Positions 1 to 8,090 are shown, counted from the stretch's first letter. The stretch is 33,837 nt of DNA from Rhodobacteraceae bacterium UBA1943 (GCA_002336845.1 DDEX01000093.1:16662-50498), one strand, 5' to 3'. A program made the numbers and translations. The notes: generated by a model not told the origin, from the letters alone.

Positions 1-576
1 ATGATCAACGGCCTGATGACGCTTTCGGGCGCCTGGGACAAGCTGCGCACCGACCCGATCATCCGCATGATGGTGGTTTCGATCGGCTTTTACGGCATGT
101 CCACCTTTGAAGGCCCGATGATGTCGATCAAGGCGGTCAACAGCCTGTCGCACTACACGGATTGGACCATCGGTCACGTCCATTCCGGCGCGCTTGGCTG
201 GAACGGCATGATCACCTTCGGCGCGCTGTACTTCCTGACACCGCGTCTGTGGAACCGCGAAGGCCTTTATTCGCTGAAGCTGGTGTCCTGGCACTTCTGG
301 CTCGCGACCATCGGGATCGTGCTTTACGCCGCCTCGATGTGGGTGTCGGGCATCATGGAGGGCCTGATGTGGCGCGAAGTCGATGCGAACGGCTTCCTGG
401 TGAATGCCTTTGCCGACACGGTGGCCGCGAAATTCCCGATGTATGTGGTGCGTGCTGCGGGTGGCCTGATGTTCCTCGGCGGGGCCCTGATCATGGCCTA
501 CAACCTGTACATGACCGTCAAGGCCCAGCCGGTGAAAGCAGCGGTGAACGCCAACAACTTCGTTCCGGCGGAGTGA
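1..576 (+). CDS. ccoN: cbb3-type cytochrome c oxidase subunit I, CcoN (3' part)
   Basis: Only the C-terminal 191 residues are in the window; the gene enters from the left edge, so the ATG at base 1 is probably internal. CcoN is the catalytic membrane subunit of the cbb3 oxidase (heme b, heme b3-CuB), which reduces oxygen to water at low oxygen. The visible part holds several hydrophobic helices and a histidine-containing segment, HVHSGALGWNG (about residues 59-69), typical of the late helices of CcoN. It is followed after 10 bases by ccoO, in the usual ccoNOQP order. Identity is secure from sequence character and neighbours; nothing can be said of its promoter, which lies outside. Confidence 0.97.
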   Translation: MINGLMTLSGAWDKLRTDPIIRMMVVSIGFYGMSTFEGPMMSIKAVNSLSHYTDWTIGHVHSGALGWNGMITFGALYFLTPRLWNREGLYSLKLVSWHFWLATIGIVLYAASMWVSGIMEGLMWREVDANGFLVNAFADTVAAKFPMYVVRAAGGLMFLGGALIMAYNLYMTVKAQPVKAAVNANNFVPAE

Positions 577-586
577 GGGGGAAAAG

Positions 587-1333
587 ATGTCCATTCTCGA
601 CAAACATAAAAAGATCGAAACCCACGCCACGTTGCTGCTGGTCCTGTCCTTCCTGGTCGTGACCATCGGCGGTCTGGTCGAGATCGTGCCCCTGTTCTAC
701 ATCCAGAACACCATCGAGAAGGTGACGGGGGTTCGCCCCTACACCCCGCTCGAACTGGCGGGACGCGAGATCTACATCCGCGAAGGCTGCTATGTCTGCC
801 ACAGCCAGATGATCCGCCCGATGCGGGACGAGGTTGAACGCTATGGCCACTACAGCCTTGCGGCGGAATCGATGTATGACCATCCGTTCCAGTGGGGGTC
901 GAAGCGCACCGGGCCAGACCTTGCGCGCGTCGGCAACCGTTACTCGAACGCCTGGCATGTCGATCACCTGACCAACCCGCAGGCGGTGGTGCCGGAATCG
1001 GTGATGCCGAAATACGCCTTCCTGTCGGACCATGTGATTGACGGCCAGTACATCGCGGATTCGATGTGGGCCAACCGCGTCGTGGGCGTGCCCTACACTG
1101 ACGACATGATGGCCAATGCCAAGGCAGACTTTGCGGCGCAAGCCAATCCCGATGCCGATGCGACAGGCCTGCAAGAGCGCTATGGCGCCGCGGCGTTCAA
1201 GCATCTTGATGTGACGGTTGCCAACTTTGACGGCCAGCCCCAACTGACCGAAATGGATGCGCTGATCGCCTATCTCCAGGTGCTGGGCACGATGGTGGAC
1301 TTCTCCACCTATACGCCCGATCCGTCGCGGTAA
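587..1333 (+). CDS. ccoO: cbb3-type cytochrome c oxidase subunit II, CcoO
   Basis: A 248-aa membrane-anchored monoheme cytochrome c of the cbb3 oxidase. An N-terminal hydrophobic segment (about residues 15-37) anchors it, with the heme domain in the periplasm. The heme attachment motif CYVCH is at C68/C71/H72, followed by the conserved SQMIRPMRDEVERYG stretch. The length is normal for the family. A GAGGGGGAA purine stretch precedes the ATG. The gene sits between ccoN and ccoQ and passes electrons from CcoP to CcoN. No irregularity was seen. Confidence 0.97.
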   Translation: MSILDKHKKIETHATLLLVLSFLVVTIGGLVEIVPLFYIQNTIEKVTGVRPYTPLELAGREIYIREGCYVCHSQMIRPMRDEVERYGHYSLAAESMYDHPFQWGSKRTGPDLARVGNRYSNAWHVDHLTNPQAVVPESVMPKYAFLSDHVIDGQYIADSMWANRVVGVPYTDDMMANAKADFAAQANPDADATGLQERYGAAAFKHLDVTVANFDGQPQLTEMDALIAYLQVLGTMVDFSTYTPDPSR

Positions 1334-1343
1334 GGGGGGCAGC

Positions 1344-1556
1344 ATGGATCTTTACAGCCTGCTGCGTGAATTCGCCGACAGTTGGGGGCTGCTGCTTCTG
1401 ACGCTGATCTTTGTGGGAGTTTTCCTCTGGGTCTTCCGTCCGGGCAGTCGCGCCATCCACGACGACATCGCGAATTCGATCTTCCGCAATGAAAAGCAAC
1501 CCGCCGCAGAGGGGGCCGACAAGGCCCCCGCCATGCGGCCCGCGAAGGAGGCGTGA
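1344..1556 (+). CDS. ccoQ: cbb3-type oxidase subunit IV, CcoQ/FixQ
   Basis: A 70-aa protein with a single membrane helix (about residues 13-31) and a charged cytoplasmic tail, as expected for CcoQ/FixQ, the small subunit that stabilises the cbb3 complex. It begins 10 bases after ccoO behind an AAGGGGGGC ribosome site and ends just before ccoP. The helix ends in a WVFRPGSR stretch characteristic of the family. Such short proteins carry little sequence signal, so the call leans on position between ccoO and ccoP. Confidence 0.93.
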   Translation: MDLYSLLREFADSWGLLLLTLIFVGVFLWVFRPGSRAIHDDIANSIFRNEKQPAAEGADKAPAMRPAKEA

Positions 1557-1560
1557 TGTC

Positions 1561-2439
1561 ATGTGCGCCAAACAAGTAAAGAAGGTTCAGGGCGAAGTTC
1601 CGACAACGGGCCATAGCTGGGATGGGATCGAGGAATTCGACAATCCGATGCCGCGCTGGTGGGTCTGGGTGTTCTACCTGACGATCGTGTTCGCCATTGG
1701 CTATACTATCGCCTATCCGGCATGGCCGCTGATCCACGGCGCGACCCGCGGGGTTCTGGGCCAAAGCACGCGCGCTGATGTCGATGCCGAAATCAAACGG
1801 TTCGACGATGCCAACGCCGCCATCAAGGCCCAACTGGTCGCGGTCCCGCTGGACCAGATCGCCAGCAATGATGAGTTGAAGCAATATGCGCTGCGGGCTG
1901 GGGCTTCGGTGTTCAAGAACAACTGCGCCCAGTGCCATGGGGCCGGGGCGGCAGGGGTGCAGGGCAAGGGCTATCCCAACCTGTTGGACAACGACTGGCT
2001 GTGGGGCGGTACGATTGACGACATCCACACCACCGTGACCCATGGTATCCGCAACACCACCGATGCCGACGCCCGCTATTCCGAAATGCCGAAGTTCGGA
2101 GTGGATGGGCTCTTGGAACCGGCGCAGATCGGTGATGTGGTGGAATACGTCCTGCAAATCTCGGGGCAGGACCATGACGCCGCCAAGGCGGCCGCCGGCG
2201 CGCAGGTCTTTGCCGACAATTGTGCGGCCTGCCATGGGCCCGACGGCAAGGGTGACCGCACGCAGGGCGCGCCGAACCTGACGGATGCGATCTGGCTTTA
2301 TGGCGGCGACCGCGACACCATCACCCATACCGTGACCTATGCGCGGTTCGGTGTGATGCCCAACTGGAACGAGCGCCTGTCGGAGGACGAGATCCGTGCT
2401 GTGGCGACCTATGTTCACAGCCTGGGCGGCGGCGAGTAA
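1561..2439 (+). CDS. ccoP: cbb3-type cytochrome c oxidase subunit III, CcoP (diheme)
   Basis: A 292-aa diheme cytochrome c, the electron entry subunit of the cbb3 oxidase. The N-terminus has the family stretch TTGHSWDGIEEFDNPMPRWW, then one membrane helix (about residues 38-58), then two periplasmic cytochrome c domains with CAQCH at C122/C125/H126 and CAACH at C221/C224/H225. I chose the ATG at 1561 because AAGGAG lies 10 bases upstream. The frame is open further upstream but that part overlaps ccoQ. The ATG at 1556 is in another frame and stops at once. A strong terminator follows, so ccoNOQP ends here and is not directly continuous with ccoGHIS. Confidence 0.97.
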   Translation: MCAKQVKKVQGEVPTTGHSWDGIEEFDNPMPRWWVWVFYLTIVFAIGYTIAYPAWPLIHGATRGVLGQSTRADVDAEIKRFDDANAAIKAQLVAVPLDQIASNDELKQYALRAGASVFKNNCAQCHGAGAAGVQGKGYPNLLDNDWLWGGTIDDIHTTVTHGIRNTTDADARYSEMPKFGVDGLLEPAQIGDVVEYVLQISGQDHDAAKAAAGAQVFADNCAACHGPDGKGDRTQGAPNLTDAIWLYGGDRDTITHTVTYARFGVMPNWNERLSEDEIRAVATYVHSLGGGE

Positions 2440-2459
2440 GACTGCCCTTATGGGCGGCG

Positions 2460-2484
2460 AAAGGGGGCCTTCGGGCCCCCTTTT
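2460..2484 (+). terminator. Rho-independent terminator after ccoNOQP
   Basis: A perfect 10-bp stem (arms 2460-2469 and 2474-2483) with a TTCG tetraloop. Arms are AAAGGGGGCC and GGCCCCCTTT, with T2484 following. It lies 20 bases after the ccoP stop, so it most likely ends the ccoNOQP transcript. Confidence 0.9.
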
Positions 2485-2546
2485 CAGTTTCGGCCGTGTG
2501 TTCGGTCCCCGCATGTTCGGCTTTGCCTGTTTGGCCTTGGATGGCT

Positions 2547-2687
2547 TCAGAACCTTTCGCGTCCCGGCAGGTCGCGCACCGGCAGGTGCCAATGCGGCGG
2601 CGCGGGCCAGTGGCGGGGCGGAGGGGGATCGGCGCGGTCATCGGTGCGGGCGGCAATTCGGAACGTGTTGGCAAGAAGGGTCAGCAT
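2547..2687 (-). CDS. Small divergent ORF, 46 aa, unknown function
   Basis: I do not recognise a family. The ORF starts at 2687 behind a good ribosome site (AGAGAGG, about 5 bases before the ATG) and ends at 2547. The product is soluble-looking: a short hydrophobic start (MLTLLANTFRIAAR), a proline run (PPPPRHWPAPPHWHLP, residues 21-36) rich in Trp and His, and an RDLPGRERF end. It is divergent from the LysR gene with a 94-base gap, the usual layout for a LysR regulator and its target. Its 3' end faces the ccoP terminator. It may be chance in this GC-rich DNA; the ribosome site and divergent position are the main support. Confidence 0.5.
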   Translation of the reverse strand: MLTLLANTFRIAARTDDRADPPPPRHWPAPPHWHLPVRDLPGRERF

Positions 2688-2706
2688 GGCGTCCTCTCTG
2701 TGTAAG

Positions 2707-2719
2707 TTCATACTTTGAA
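2707..2719. promoter_or_regulatory. Possible LysR-type operator between divergent genes
   Basis: TTCATACTTTGAA is a short dyad (TTCA-N5-TGAA) fitting the T-N11-A pattern of LysR-family binding sites. It lies in the 94-base gap between the divergent small ORF (start 2687) and the LysR gene (start 2782), in a locally AT-rich stretch where both promoters would be expected. T-N11-A sites are common by chance, so this is a candidate only. Confidence 0.35.
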
Positions 2720-2781
2720 TTTACGCTTGTTCAGGCCATGATTACAGGAAACGGATTTCGCACCCCGTAAGTCAGGCTTAC

Positions 2782-3666
2782 ATGGACATCTGGAAGACCC
2801 TGCCGCCCCTTGCCGCCTTGCGCGCCTTTGCCGCCTGGTCTGACACGGGGTCTATGACGGTTGCCGGCCAGCGGCTGAACGTCTCGCACGCGGCAATCAG
2901 CCAGCAGGTTCGCGCGCTGGAATCGCATCTTGGTCTGGCACTGGTTGACCGCAGCATCGCACCACCGCGTCTGACGGCAGATGGCGCCCGGCTGGCCGAA
3001 GCCCTGCGCACGGGCTTTGGCGGCATGGCGCGCACGATTGCCGAACTGACCGGCGCCGATGCCGGGCGTCCGTTGCAGATCACCACCTCTCCCAGCTTTG
3101 CCGGGGCATGGCTGTTGCCCCGCCTGGCCCGGTTTCGCAGCCTGCACCCCGAGATCAGCCTGATGCTGGACCCGGCGACCGAGTTGCGCACCCTGACCTC
3201 CGGCGGGATCGATCTGGCGATCCGCTATGGCCATGGCCAGTGGCCGGGTGTGGACGTGCAGTTGCTGATGCCGACGCCGCTGGCGGTTGTCGCCGTCCCG
3301 CAACTGGTCGAGGGCGTGGACCAGGGCGATCTTGCGGCCCTGACCCGCCTGCCCTGGATCGACGAGCCGGGCACCGATGACCGGGGGGCGCTGTTCGGCA
3401 GTCACGGGTTGACGGTGGAGGGGGGCGGCATGGTGTCGCTGCCCGGCAATCTGATGATCGAGGCCGCGCGCGCAGGGCAGGGGATCGCCATTATTTCGCG
3501 CCTTCTGGTGCAGGGCGACCTTGAGGCGGGGCGACTGCGCCTGCTGCACCAGATCGACAACGGCAAAGGCTACTGGCTTGTTCGCCGCCCCGGCCCCCAG
3601 CGGCCCGAGGCCAGAAGCTTTGCGCGCTGGATTATTCAGGAAACCCGCGAATTCCGTGCCATTTGA
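2782..3666 (+). CDS. LysR-family transcriptional regulator (GcvA-like)
   Basis: A 294-aa regulator of normal LysR length. The N-terminal winged helix-turn-helix (about residues 8-65) contains the recognition region SMTVAGQRLNVSHAAISQQV followed by ALESHLGLALVDR, which resembles the GcvA subgroup. The rest is the periplasmic-binding-protein-like effector domain with the subgroup's ITTSPSFAGAWLLPRLARF and DLAIRYGHG stretches. It has its own divergent promoter region and is not an expected part of the cbb3 locus. The effector cannot be read from sequence. The likely targets are its own promoter and the divergent small ORF. Confidence 0.9.
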   Translation: MDIWKTLPPLAALRAFAAWSDTGSMTVAGQRLNVSHAAISQQVRALESHLGLALVDRSIAPPRLTADGARLAEALRTGFGGMARTIAELTGADAGRPLQITTSPSFAGAWLLPRLARFRSLHPEISLMLDPATELRTLTSGGIDLAIRYGHGQWPGVDVQLLMPTPLAVVAVPQLVEGVDQGDLAALTRLPWIDEPGTDDRGALFGSHGLTVEGGGMVSLPGNLMIEAARAGQGIAIISRLLVQGDLEAGRLRLLHQIDNGKGYWLVRRPGPQRPEARSFARWIIQETREFRAI

Positions 3667-3676
3667 TTCAGGTCAA
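3663..3676. promoter_or_regulatory. FNR/FixK-type box 1 (overlaps LysR stop codon)
   Basis: TTGATTCAGGTCAA matches the FNR/FnrL half-site pair TTGAT-N4-ATCAA with one mismatch (G for A). It overlaps the stop codon of the LysR gene and lies about 280 bases before ccoG. A TGTAAT hexamer at 3721-3726 could be the -10 of a promoter with the box near -62, a normal class I distance. What would be transcribed is a short region ending at the 3794-3818 terminator. The sequence match is seen; the regulation is inferred. Confidence 0.55.
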
Positions 3677-3732
3677 AGCGCCGAGGGGGCGGGATGTGGT
3701 TTCCTGCTTTTACGCCGTGATGTAATTCGCGG

Positions 3733-3818
3733 CCCGGCACCGACGCCCCATCCTGTTCGCGCGTTTCCTGGGGGCGTCGGCGCCTTCTTTCACGGCCCGG
3801 CTTTGGTCGGGCCTTTTT
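3733..3818 (+). ncRNA. Candidate FNR-controlled small RNA
   Basis: No convincing ORF is present. If transcription starts about 7 bases after the TGTAAT hexamer at 3721-3726, the transcript would be about 85 nt. It would hold a large hairpin with 10-bp perfect arms (3740-3749 and 3771-3780; extended by GGC/GCC past one mismatch; 21-base loop) and end at a Rho-independent terminator (3794-3818). A promoter signal, structure and terminator in one intergenic block is the usual look of a bacterial sRNA. The alternative is two terminators for the LysR gene. The start position is inferred. Confidence 0.35.
3794..3818 (+). terminator. Rho-independent terminator upstream of ccoG
   Basis: Stem GGCCCG (3794-3799) pairs with CGGGCC (3808-3813) across an 8-base loop, followed by five T (3814-3818). 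It ends transcription from the LysR gene or from the candidate small RNA, and separates these from ccoGHIS. Confidence 0.8.
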
Positions 3819-3877
3819 GTTTGCTATCCTGCCCGCGCCGCCATGCCGCATCGAAAAGCTGTCGCGGGGATAAGAGA

Positions 3878-3891
3878 TTGATGCAGGTCAA
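3878..3891. promoter_or_regulatory. FNR/FixK-type box 2, ccoGHIS promoter
   Basis: TTGATGCAGGTCAA has the same one-mismatch form as box 1. A TAGGAT hexamer at 3916-3921 would place the start near 3928 and the box near -43, close to the class II FNR position. In Rhodobacter relatives the cco/rdx genes are known FnrL targets, so oxygen-responsive control of ccoG is likely here. Confidence 0.7.
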
Positions 3892-3957
3892 TGCGACCAG
3901 ACGGTCAAGCGCCGATAGGATGCAGACCGGAACAGCCAAACGGCCGGAGCAAGCACC

Positions 3958-5412
3958 GTGAGCACGCCAGATACCAATCCGTCCCCCAGCCTGTATGCGG
4001 CGCGCGAGCCGATATTCCCCAAGCGCGTGAAGGGCAACTTTCGCACGCTGAAATGGTGGCTGATGGCCGTCATGCTGGGCATCTACTACATCACGCCCTG
4101 GCTGCGCTGGGACCGGGGACCTGCGCTTCCCGATCAGGCGGTGCTGCTTGATCTGGCGAACCGGCGGTTCTTTTTCTTCATGATCGAAATCTGGCCGCAG
4201 GAATTCTACTTTGTTGCGGGCCTCCTGATCATGGCGGGTTTGGGGCTGTTCCTGTTCACCAGCGCCGCCGGTCGGGTGTGGTGCGGTTATGCCTGCCCGC
4301 AGACGGTGTGGACCGACCTTTACATTCTGGTCGAACGCTGGGTCGAGGGCGACCGTAACGCCCGCATCCGTCTGTTCCGCCAGAAATGGGATGCCGAGAA
4401 GATCCGCAAGACCGCGATCAAATGGACGCTGTGGTTCCTGATCGGCCTGGCCACCGGCGGGGCGTGGATTTTCTATTTCACCGATGCGCCGACGCTGGCG
4501 CGCGATCTGGTTACCGGCAATGCCCATCCCATCGCCTATACGACCATGTTCATCCTGACCGCGACGACCTTTGCCTTTGGCGGCTTTGCGCGCGAACAGA
4601 TCTGCATCTATGCCTGCCCTTGGCCGCGCATTCAGGCCGCGATGATGGATGAAGATACGCTGACCATCGGCTACCGCGAATGGCGGGGCGAGCCGCGTGG
4701 CAAGCCGGGTGTGGCAGGCAATGGTGACTGCATCGACTGCATGGCTTGCGTGAACGTCTGCCCGATGGGAATTGACATTCGCAACGGCCAGCAGCTTGCC
4801 TGCATTACCTGCGGCCTGTGCATCGACGCCTGCGACGAGATGATGGACAAGGTCGGCAAACCGCGCGGGCTGATCAGCTATCTTGCCCTGACCGACGAGA
4901 CCCGCGAGCGGGCGGGCCAGCCGCCGAAATCGGTCTGGAAGCACGTTTTCCGGCCACGCACCGTTCTTTATACCGTGCTGTGGTCGGCGGTGGGGATCGG
5001 TCTGGTCGTGGCCTTGTTCCTGCGCTCTCCCATCGACGTGAACGTAACGCCGGTCAGAAATCCGGAATACGTCGTGCTGTCTGACGGCGCGATCCGCAAC
5101 ACCTACGACCTCAGGCTGCGCAACAAATATGGGCAAGACCACTGGTTCGCCTTCTCGGCCACGTCCGGCGCGGGGGAAACCTTTGTGCTGTCGCTGGAGG
5201 GAGAGGGCGGCCTGAAGGTTCGGGTTCCGGCCAATGAAACCAGCACACAGCGGTTGTTCATCACCGCGCCGGCTGGCACAATCGGCGCCACGACCGACCG
5301 CAGCGAAATTCGGCTGTGGGTGCAGGATCTGGGCGCTGTCGATGGCACGGCTGCCGTGCAGGGGCATGACCGGGTTCACAAGGACACCGTGTTCAACGGA
5401 AAGGCGAACTAA
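3958..5412 (+). CDS. ccoG: cbb3 oxidase assembly protein CcoG (RdxB/FixG)
   Basis: A 484-aa polyferredoxin-type membrane protein. CcoG takes part in copper handling for cbb3 assembly (reported as a Cu(II) reductase in R. capsulatus). It starts with GTG at 3958, with CGGAG about 9 bases upstream. Membrane helices fill the first half, with CGYACP (C109/C113) and CIYACPWPR (C216/C220). Two ferredoxin-type clusters follow: C258/C261/C264/C268 and C282/C285/C288/C292. After a further membrane helix (about residues 334-354) comes a periplasmic immunoglobulin-like C-terminal domain. It is first in ccoGHIS, behind FNR box 2. Confidence 0.97.
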   Translation: MSTPDTNPSPSLYAAREPIFPKRVKGNFRTLKWWLMAVMLGIYYITPWLRWDRGPALPDQAVLLDLANRRFFFFMIEIWPQEFYFVAGLLIMAGLGLFLFTSAAGRVWCGYACPQTVWTDLYILVERWVEGDRNARIRLFRQKWDAEKIRKTAIKWTLWFLIGLATGGAWIFYFTDAPTLARDLVTGNAHPIAYTTMFILTATTFAFGGFAREQICIYACPWPRIQAAMMDEDTLTIGYREWRGEPRGKPGVAGNGDCIDCMACVNVCPMGIDIRNGQQLACITCGLCIDACDEMMDKVGKPRGLISYLALTDETRERAGQPPKSVWKHVFRPRTVLYTVLWSAVGIGLVVALFLRSPIDVNVTPVRNPEYVVLSDGAIRNTYDLRLRNKYGQDHWFAFSATSGAGETFVLSLEGEGGLKVRVPANETSTQRLFITAPAGTIGATTDRSEIRLWVQDLGAVDGTAAVQGHDRVHKDTVFNGKAN

Positions 5413-5413
5413 C

Positions 5414-5872
5414 ATGGCCGAGCTGACTGGCAAGCATGTTCTGGCGATCACCCTGACCTTTTTCGGGGTGATCATCGCGGTCAATACCGTGATGGCCGTC
5501 AAGGCGGTCAGCACCTTCCCTGGGCTTGAGGTGGAAAACTCTTATGTCGCCTCGCAAACCTGGGACAAGGAGATGGCCGCGCAAAAGGCGTTGGGCTGGC
5601 ACCTGGCCGAGGATTACGACGAGGCGGCGCAGGAGCTGTTGCTGACCTTTACCGACAGCGCGGGCCAGCCGGTTCAGGTGAATGCCCTGAAGGTTCTGGT
5701 CGGGCGCCCGACCGAGGCCAAGGATGACGTCTATCCCGATTTCATCCATGAAGGCGGGGCCTATGTGGCCAAGGTGCCGCTGACCAGGGGCAAATGGATG
5801 CTGCATGTCGAGGCTGCGGCTCAGAATGGCACCCTGTATCGCCGCCGCATCGACCTGATGGTCGAGAGGTAA
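5414..5872 (+). CDS. ccoH: cbb3 oxidase assembly protein CcoH (FixH)
   Basis: A 152-aa protein with one N-terminal membrane helix (about residues 9-30) and a periplasmic domain of the FixH family. In relatives CcoH joins the cbb3 complex during its assembly. The ATG at 5414 is one base after the ccoG stop, which implies translational coupling. Family-typical stretches include FFGVIIAVNTVMA in the helix, then ENSYVASQ and NGTLYRRR near the end. Length and position between ccoG and ccoI fit fully. Confidence 0.95.
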   Translation: MAELTGKHVLAITLTFFGVIIAVNTVMAVKAVSTFPGLEVENSYVASQTWDKEMAAQKALGWHLAEDYDEAAQELLLTFTDSAGQPVQVNALKVLVGRPTEAKDDVYPDFIHEGGAYVAKVPLTRGKWMLHVEAAAQNGTLYRRRIDLMVER

Positions 5873-5876
5873 GATC

Positions 5877-8090
5877 GTGACCGCGCAACCCGAACCCGCC
5901 GATTTTGTCCCCACGGCGCCCGCCGCCTCGGCTTGCCCGGCCTGCGTTGTGGCGCCTTCGGCCGAACGGCTGGCGCAACTGGCACAAAGCCATCATGCGC
6001 GGCTGATGCTGTCCTTGCCGACGGCGCATTGCGCGGCCTGTATCTCGACGGTGGAAAACGCGGTGCAGGCGGTGCCGGGGGTGCAGGGCGCCCGGGTCAA
6101 CCTGACGCTGAAGCGTGTGGCGGTGGATGCCGAGGCGTCTGTCACCGCCGCTGACCTGATCGCGGTGCTGAAAGGCGTGGGCTATGAGGCACATGAGCTG
6201 GACCCCGGCCTTCTGACCGCGACCGAGGCCGACAAGCAGGCGCGCGACATTCTGATGCGGTTGGGCGTGGCGTTCTTTTCGATGATGAACATCATGCTGT
6301 TGTCGGTCGCGGTCTGGTCGGGGGCCGAAGGGCCGACCCGCGATCTGTTCCACTGGATTTCCGGGGCCATCGCCCTGCCGACCGTGATTTTCTCTGGCCA
6401 GCCTTTCTTCAAATCTGCCTGGACGGGGCTGAAGGCGCGCCGGGTGAACATGGATTTCCCGATCTCGCTGGCGTTGGTTCTGGCCTCGTCGATCTCGGTT
6501 TTTGAAACCATCGAATCCGGCAGCCATGCCTATTTCGATGCTGCGGTGATGCTGTGCTTTTTCCTGCTGCTTGGCCGCTATCTCGACCAGAAGACGCGGG
6601 CGGTGGCCCGCTCTGCCGCCGAGGAGCTGGCGGCGTTGGAAGTGCCGCGCGCCACGGTTCTTGTCGATGGGGCAGAGGTGGTGCGCCCGATTGCCGAGGT
6701 GACGGTGGGCGATCTGGTTGTGGTGCGCCCCGGCGGGCGGATGCCGGTCGATGGTGTGGTGACTGAGGGGGCTTCGGAGCTTGACCGCTCGCTTCTGACC
6801 GGGGAAAGTCTGCCGGTCTTTGCCGGACCGGGAACGGTGGTGTCGGCGGGCGAGGTGAACCTGACCGGGCCTTTGACCCTGCGGGTCACGGCGGCGGGGC
6901 GCGACAGCAGCCTGCACCGCATGGCCGATCTGGTTGCGGTGGCCGAATCTGCGCGCACGAAATACACCACGCTGGCCGAACGGGCGGCGCGGCTTTACTC
7001 GCCGCTGGTCCATACCCTCAGCTTCTCGGCCTTTGCGTTCTGGATGTGGAAAACCGGCGGCGATGTGCGCTTTGCCATCAACATTTCTGCCGCGACGCTG
7101 ATCATCACCTGCCCTTGCGCCCTTGGGCTTGCCGTGCCGGCGGTGGTAACGTCCGCCTCTGGCAAGCTGTTCCGCAAGGGGCTTTTGATCAAGCACGGCA
7201 CGGCGCTGGAGCGTCTGGCCGATGTCGATACTGTGGTCTTCGACAAGACCGGCACCCTGACCATGGGCACGCCCGAGGCGACCAATCTGGCCGACCATCC
7301 GCGCGCTGCGGTCGAGGTGGCGGCGGCGCTTGCAGCAGCCTCGTCGCATCCCCTGGCACTTGCGCTGGCACAGGCGGCCCGCGCGGCGGGCATCACGCCT
7401 GCCCGCATCGAGGATTTGCGCGAGGTGCCAGGCTATGGCATCGAAGGGCGCTGGATGGGGCATGTGGTGCGCCTTGGCCGCGCCTCATGGTGCGAGGCAG
7501 AAGAGGCGCCGGTGACGGCGACCTATCTTTGCACCGGTGACGGCCGCGCCCGTGCCTTTACCTTTGTGGACCGTCTGCGGCCCGGCGCCGAAGCGGCGGT
7601 TACCGAGTTGAGGGCGCAAGGCAAGCATATCCGCCTGATCTCCGGCGATACCGAGGGTGCAGTGGCGGCGCTGGCGCAACGTCTGGGCATTGCCGATTGG
7701 GTCAGCGGTGCGTTGCCCGCCGAAAAGGCGGCGCTGGTGCGCGACCTGACAGAACGCGGCGCACGGGTTCTGATGGTGGGTGACGGGTTGAATGACACGG
7801 CGGCCCTTGCGGCGGCGCATGTCTCGATCAGCCCGGCGACGGCGCTGGACGCGGCGCGCACGGCTTCGGACATCGTGCTTTTGGGGCAGGACATGGCACC
7901 CATCGCCGATGCCACCCGGATCGGCAAACAGGCACGCCGGCGGATCATCGAGAATTTCGCGCTGTCGGCAGGCTATAACGTGATCGCGGTTCCCTTGGCG
8001 CTGATCGGGTCGGCCACACCGCTGGCGGCGGCACTGGCGATGTCGCTGTCGTCGATCACGGTCTCGCTGAATGCGCTGAGGCTGAAATGA
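5877..8090 (+). CDS. ccoI: Copper-translocating P1B-type ATPase CcoI (FixI)
   Basis: A 737-aa copper-exporting ATPase (CtpA/CopA2 type) that supplies copper for the CuB site of CcoN. The GTG start lies 4 bases after ccoH. Order: a cysteine pair CPAC (C20/C23); a heavy-metal domain with CAAC (C52-C55); membrane helices; actuator TGES (308-311); transport motif CPC (412-414); phosphorylated Asp in DKTGTLT (D456); HP of the nucleotide domain (H491-P492); and GDGLND (635-640). All catalytic motifs are intact. The N-terminal CPAC pair before the HMA domain may be an extra metal-binding site, as in other FixI proteins. Confidence 0.96.
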   Translation: MTAQPEPADFVPTAPAASACPACVVAPSAERLAQLAQSHHARLMLSLPTAHCAACISTVENAVQAVPGVQGARVNLTLKRVAVDAEASVTAADLIAVLKGVGYEAHELDPGLLTATEADKQARDILMRLGVAFFSMMNIMLLSVAVWSGAEGPTRDLFHWISGAIALPTVIFSGQPFFKSAWTGLKARRVNMDFPISLALVLASSISVFETIESGSHAYFDAAVMLCFFLLLGRYLDQKTRAVARSAAEELAALEVPRATVLVDGAEVVRPIAEVTVGDLVVVRPGGRMPVDGVVTEGASELDRSLLTGESLPVFAGPGTVVSAGEVNLTGPLTLRVTAAGRDSSLHRMADLVAVAESARTKYTTLAERAARLYSPLVHTLSFSAFAFWMWKTGGDVRFAINISAATLIITCPCALGLAVPAVVTSASGKLFRKGLLIKHGTALERLADVDTVVFDKTGTLTMGTPEATNLADHPRAAVEVAAALAAASSHPLALALAQAARAAGITPARIEDLREVPGYGIEGRWMGHVVRLGRASWCEAEEAPVTATYLCTGDGRARAFTFVDRLRPGAEAAVTELRAQGKHIRLISGDTEGAVAALAQRLGIADWVSGALPAEKAALVRDLTERGARVLMVGDGLNDTAALAAAHVSISPATALDAARTASDIVLLGQDMAPIADATRIGKQARRRIIENFALSAGYNVIAVPLALIGSATPLAAALAMSLSSITVSLNALRLK

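Noticed and set aside
3790..5514. Long minus-strand open frame opposite ccoG
   Set aside because: Shadow of ccoG, whose iron-sulfur motifs are intact on the plus strand; no recognisable protein features on the minus strand.
5742..7463. Long minus-strand open frame opposite ccoI
   Set aside because: Antisense shadow of the ATPase, rich in Arg, His and Gln, without a ribosome site or motif.
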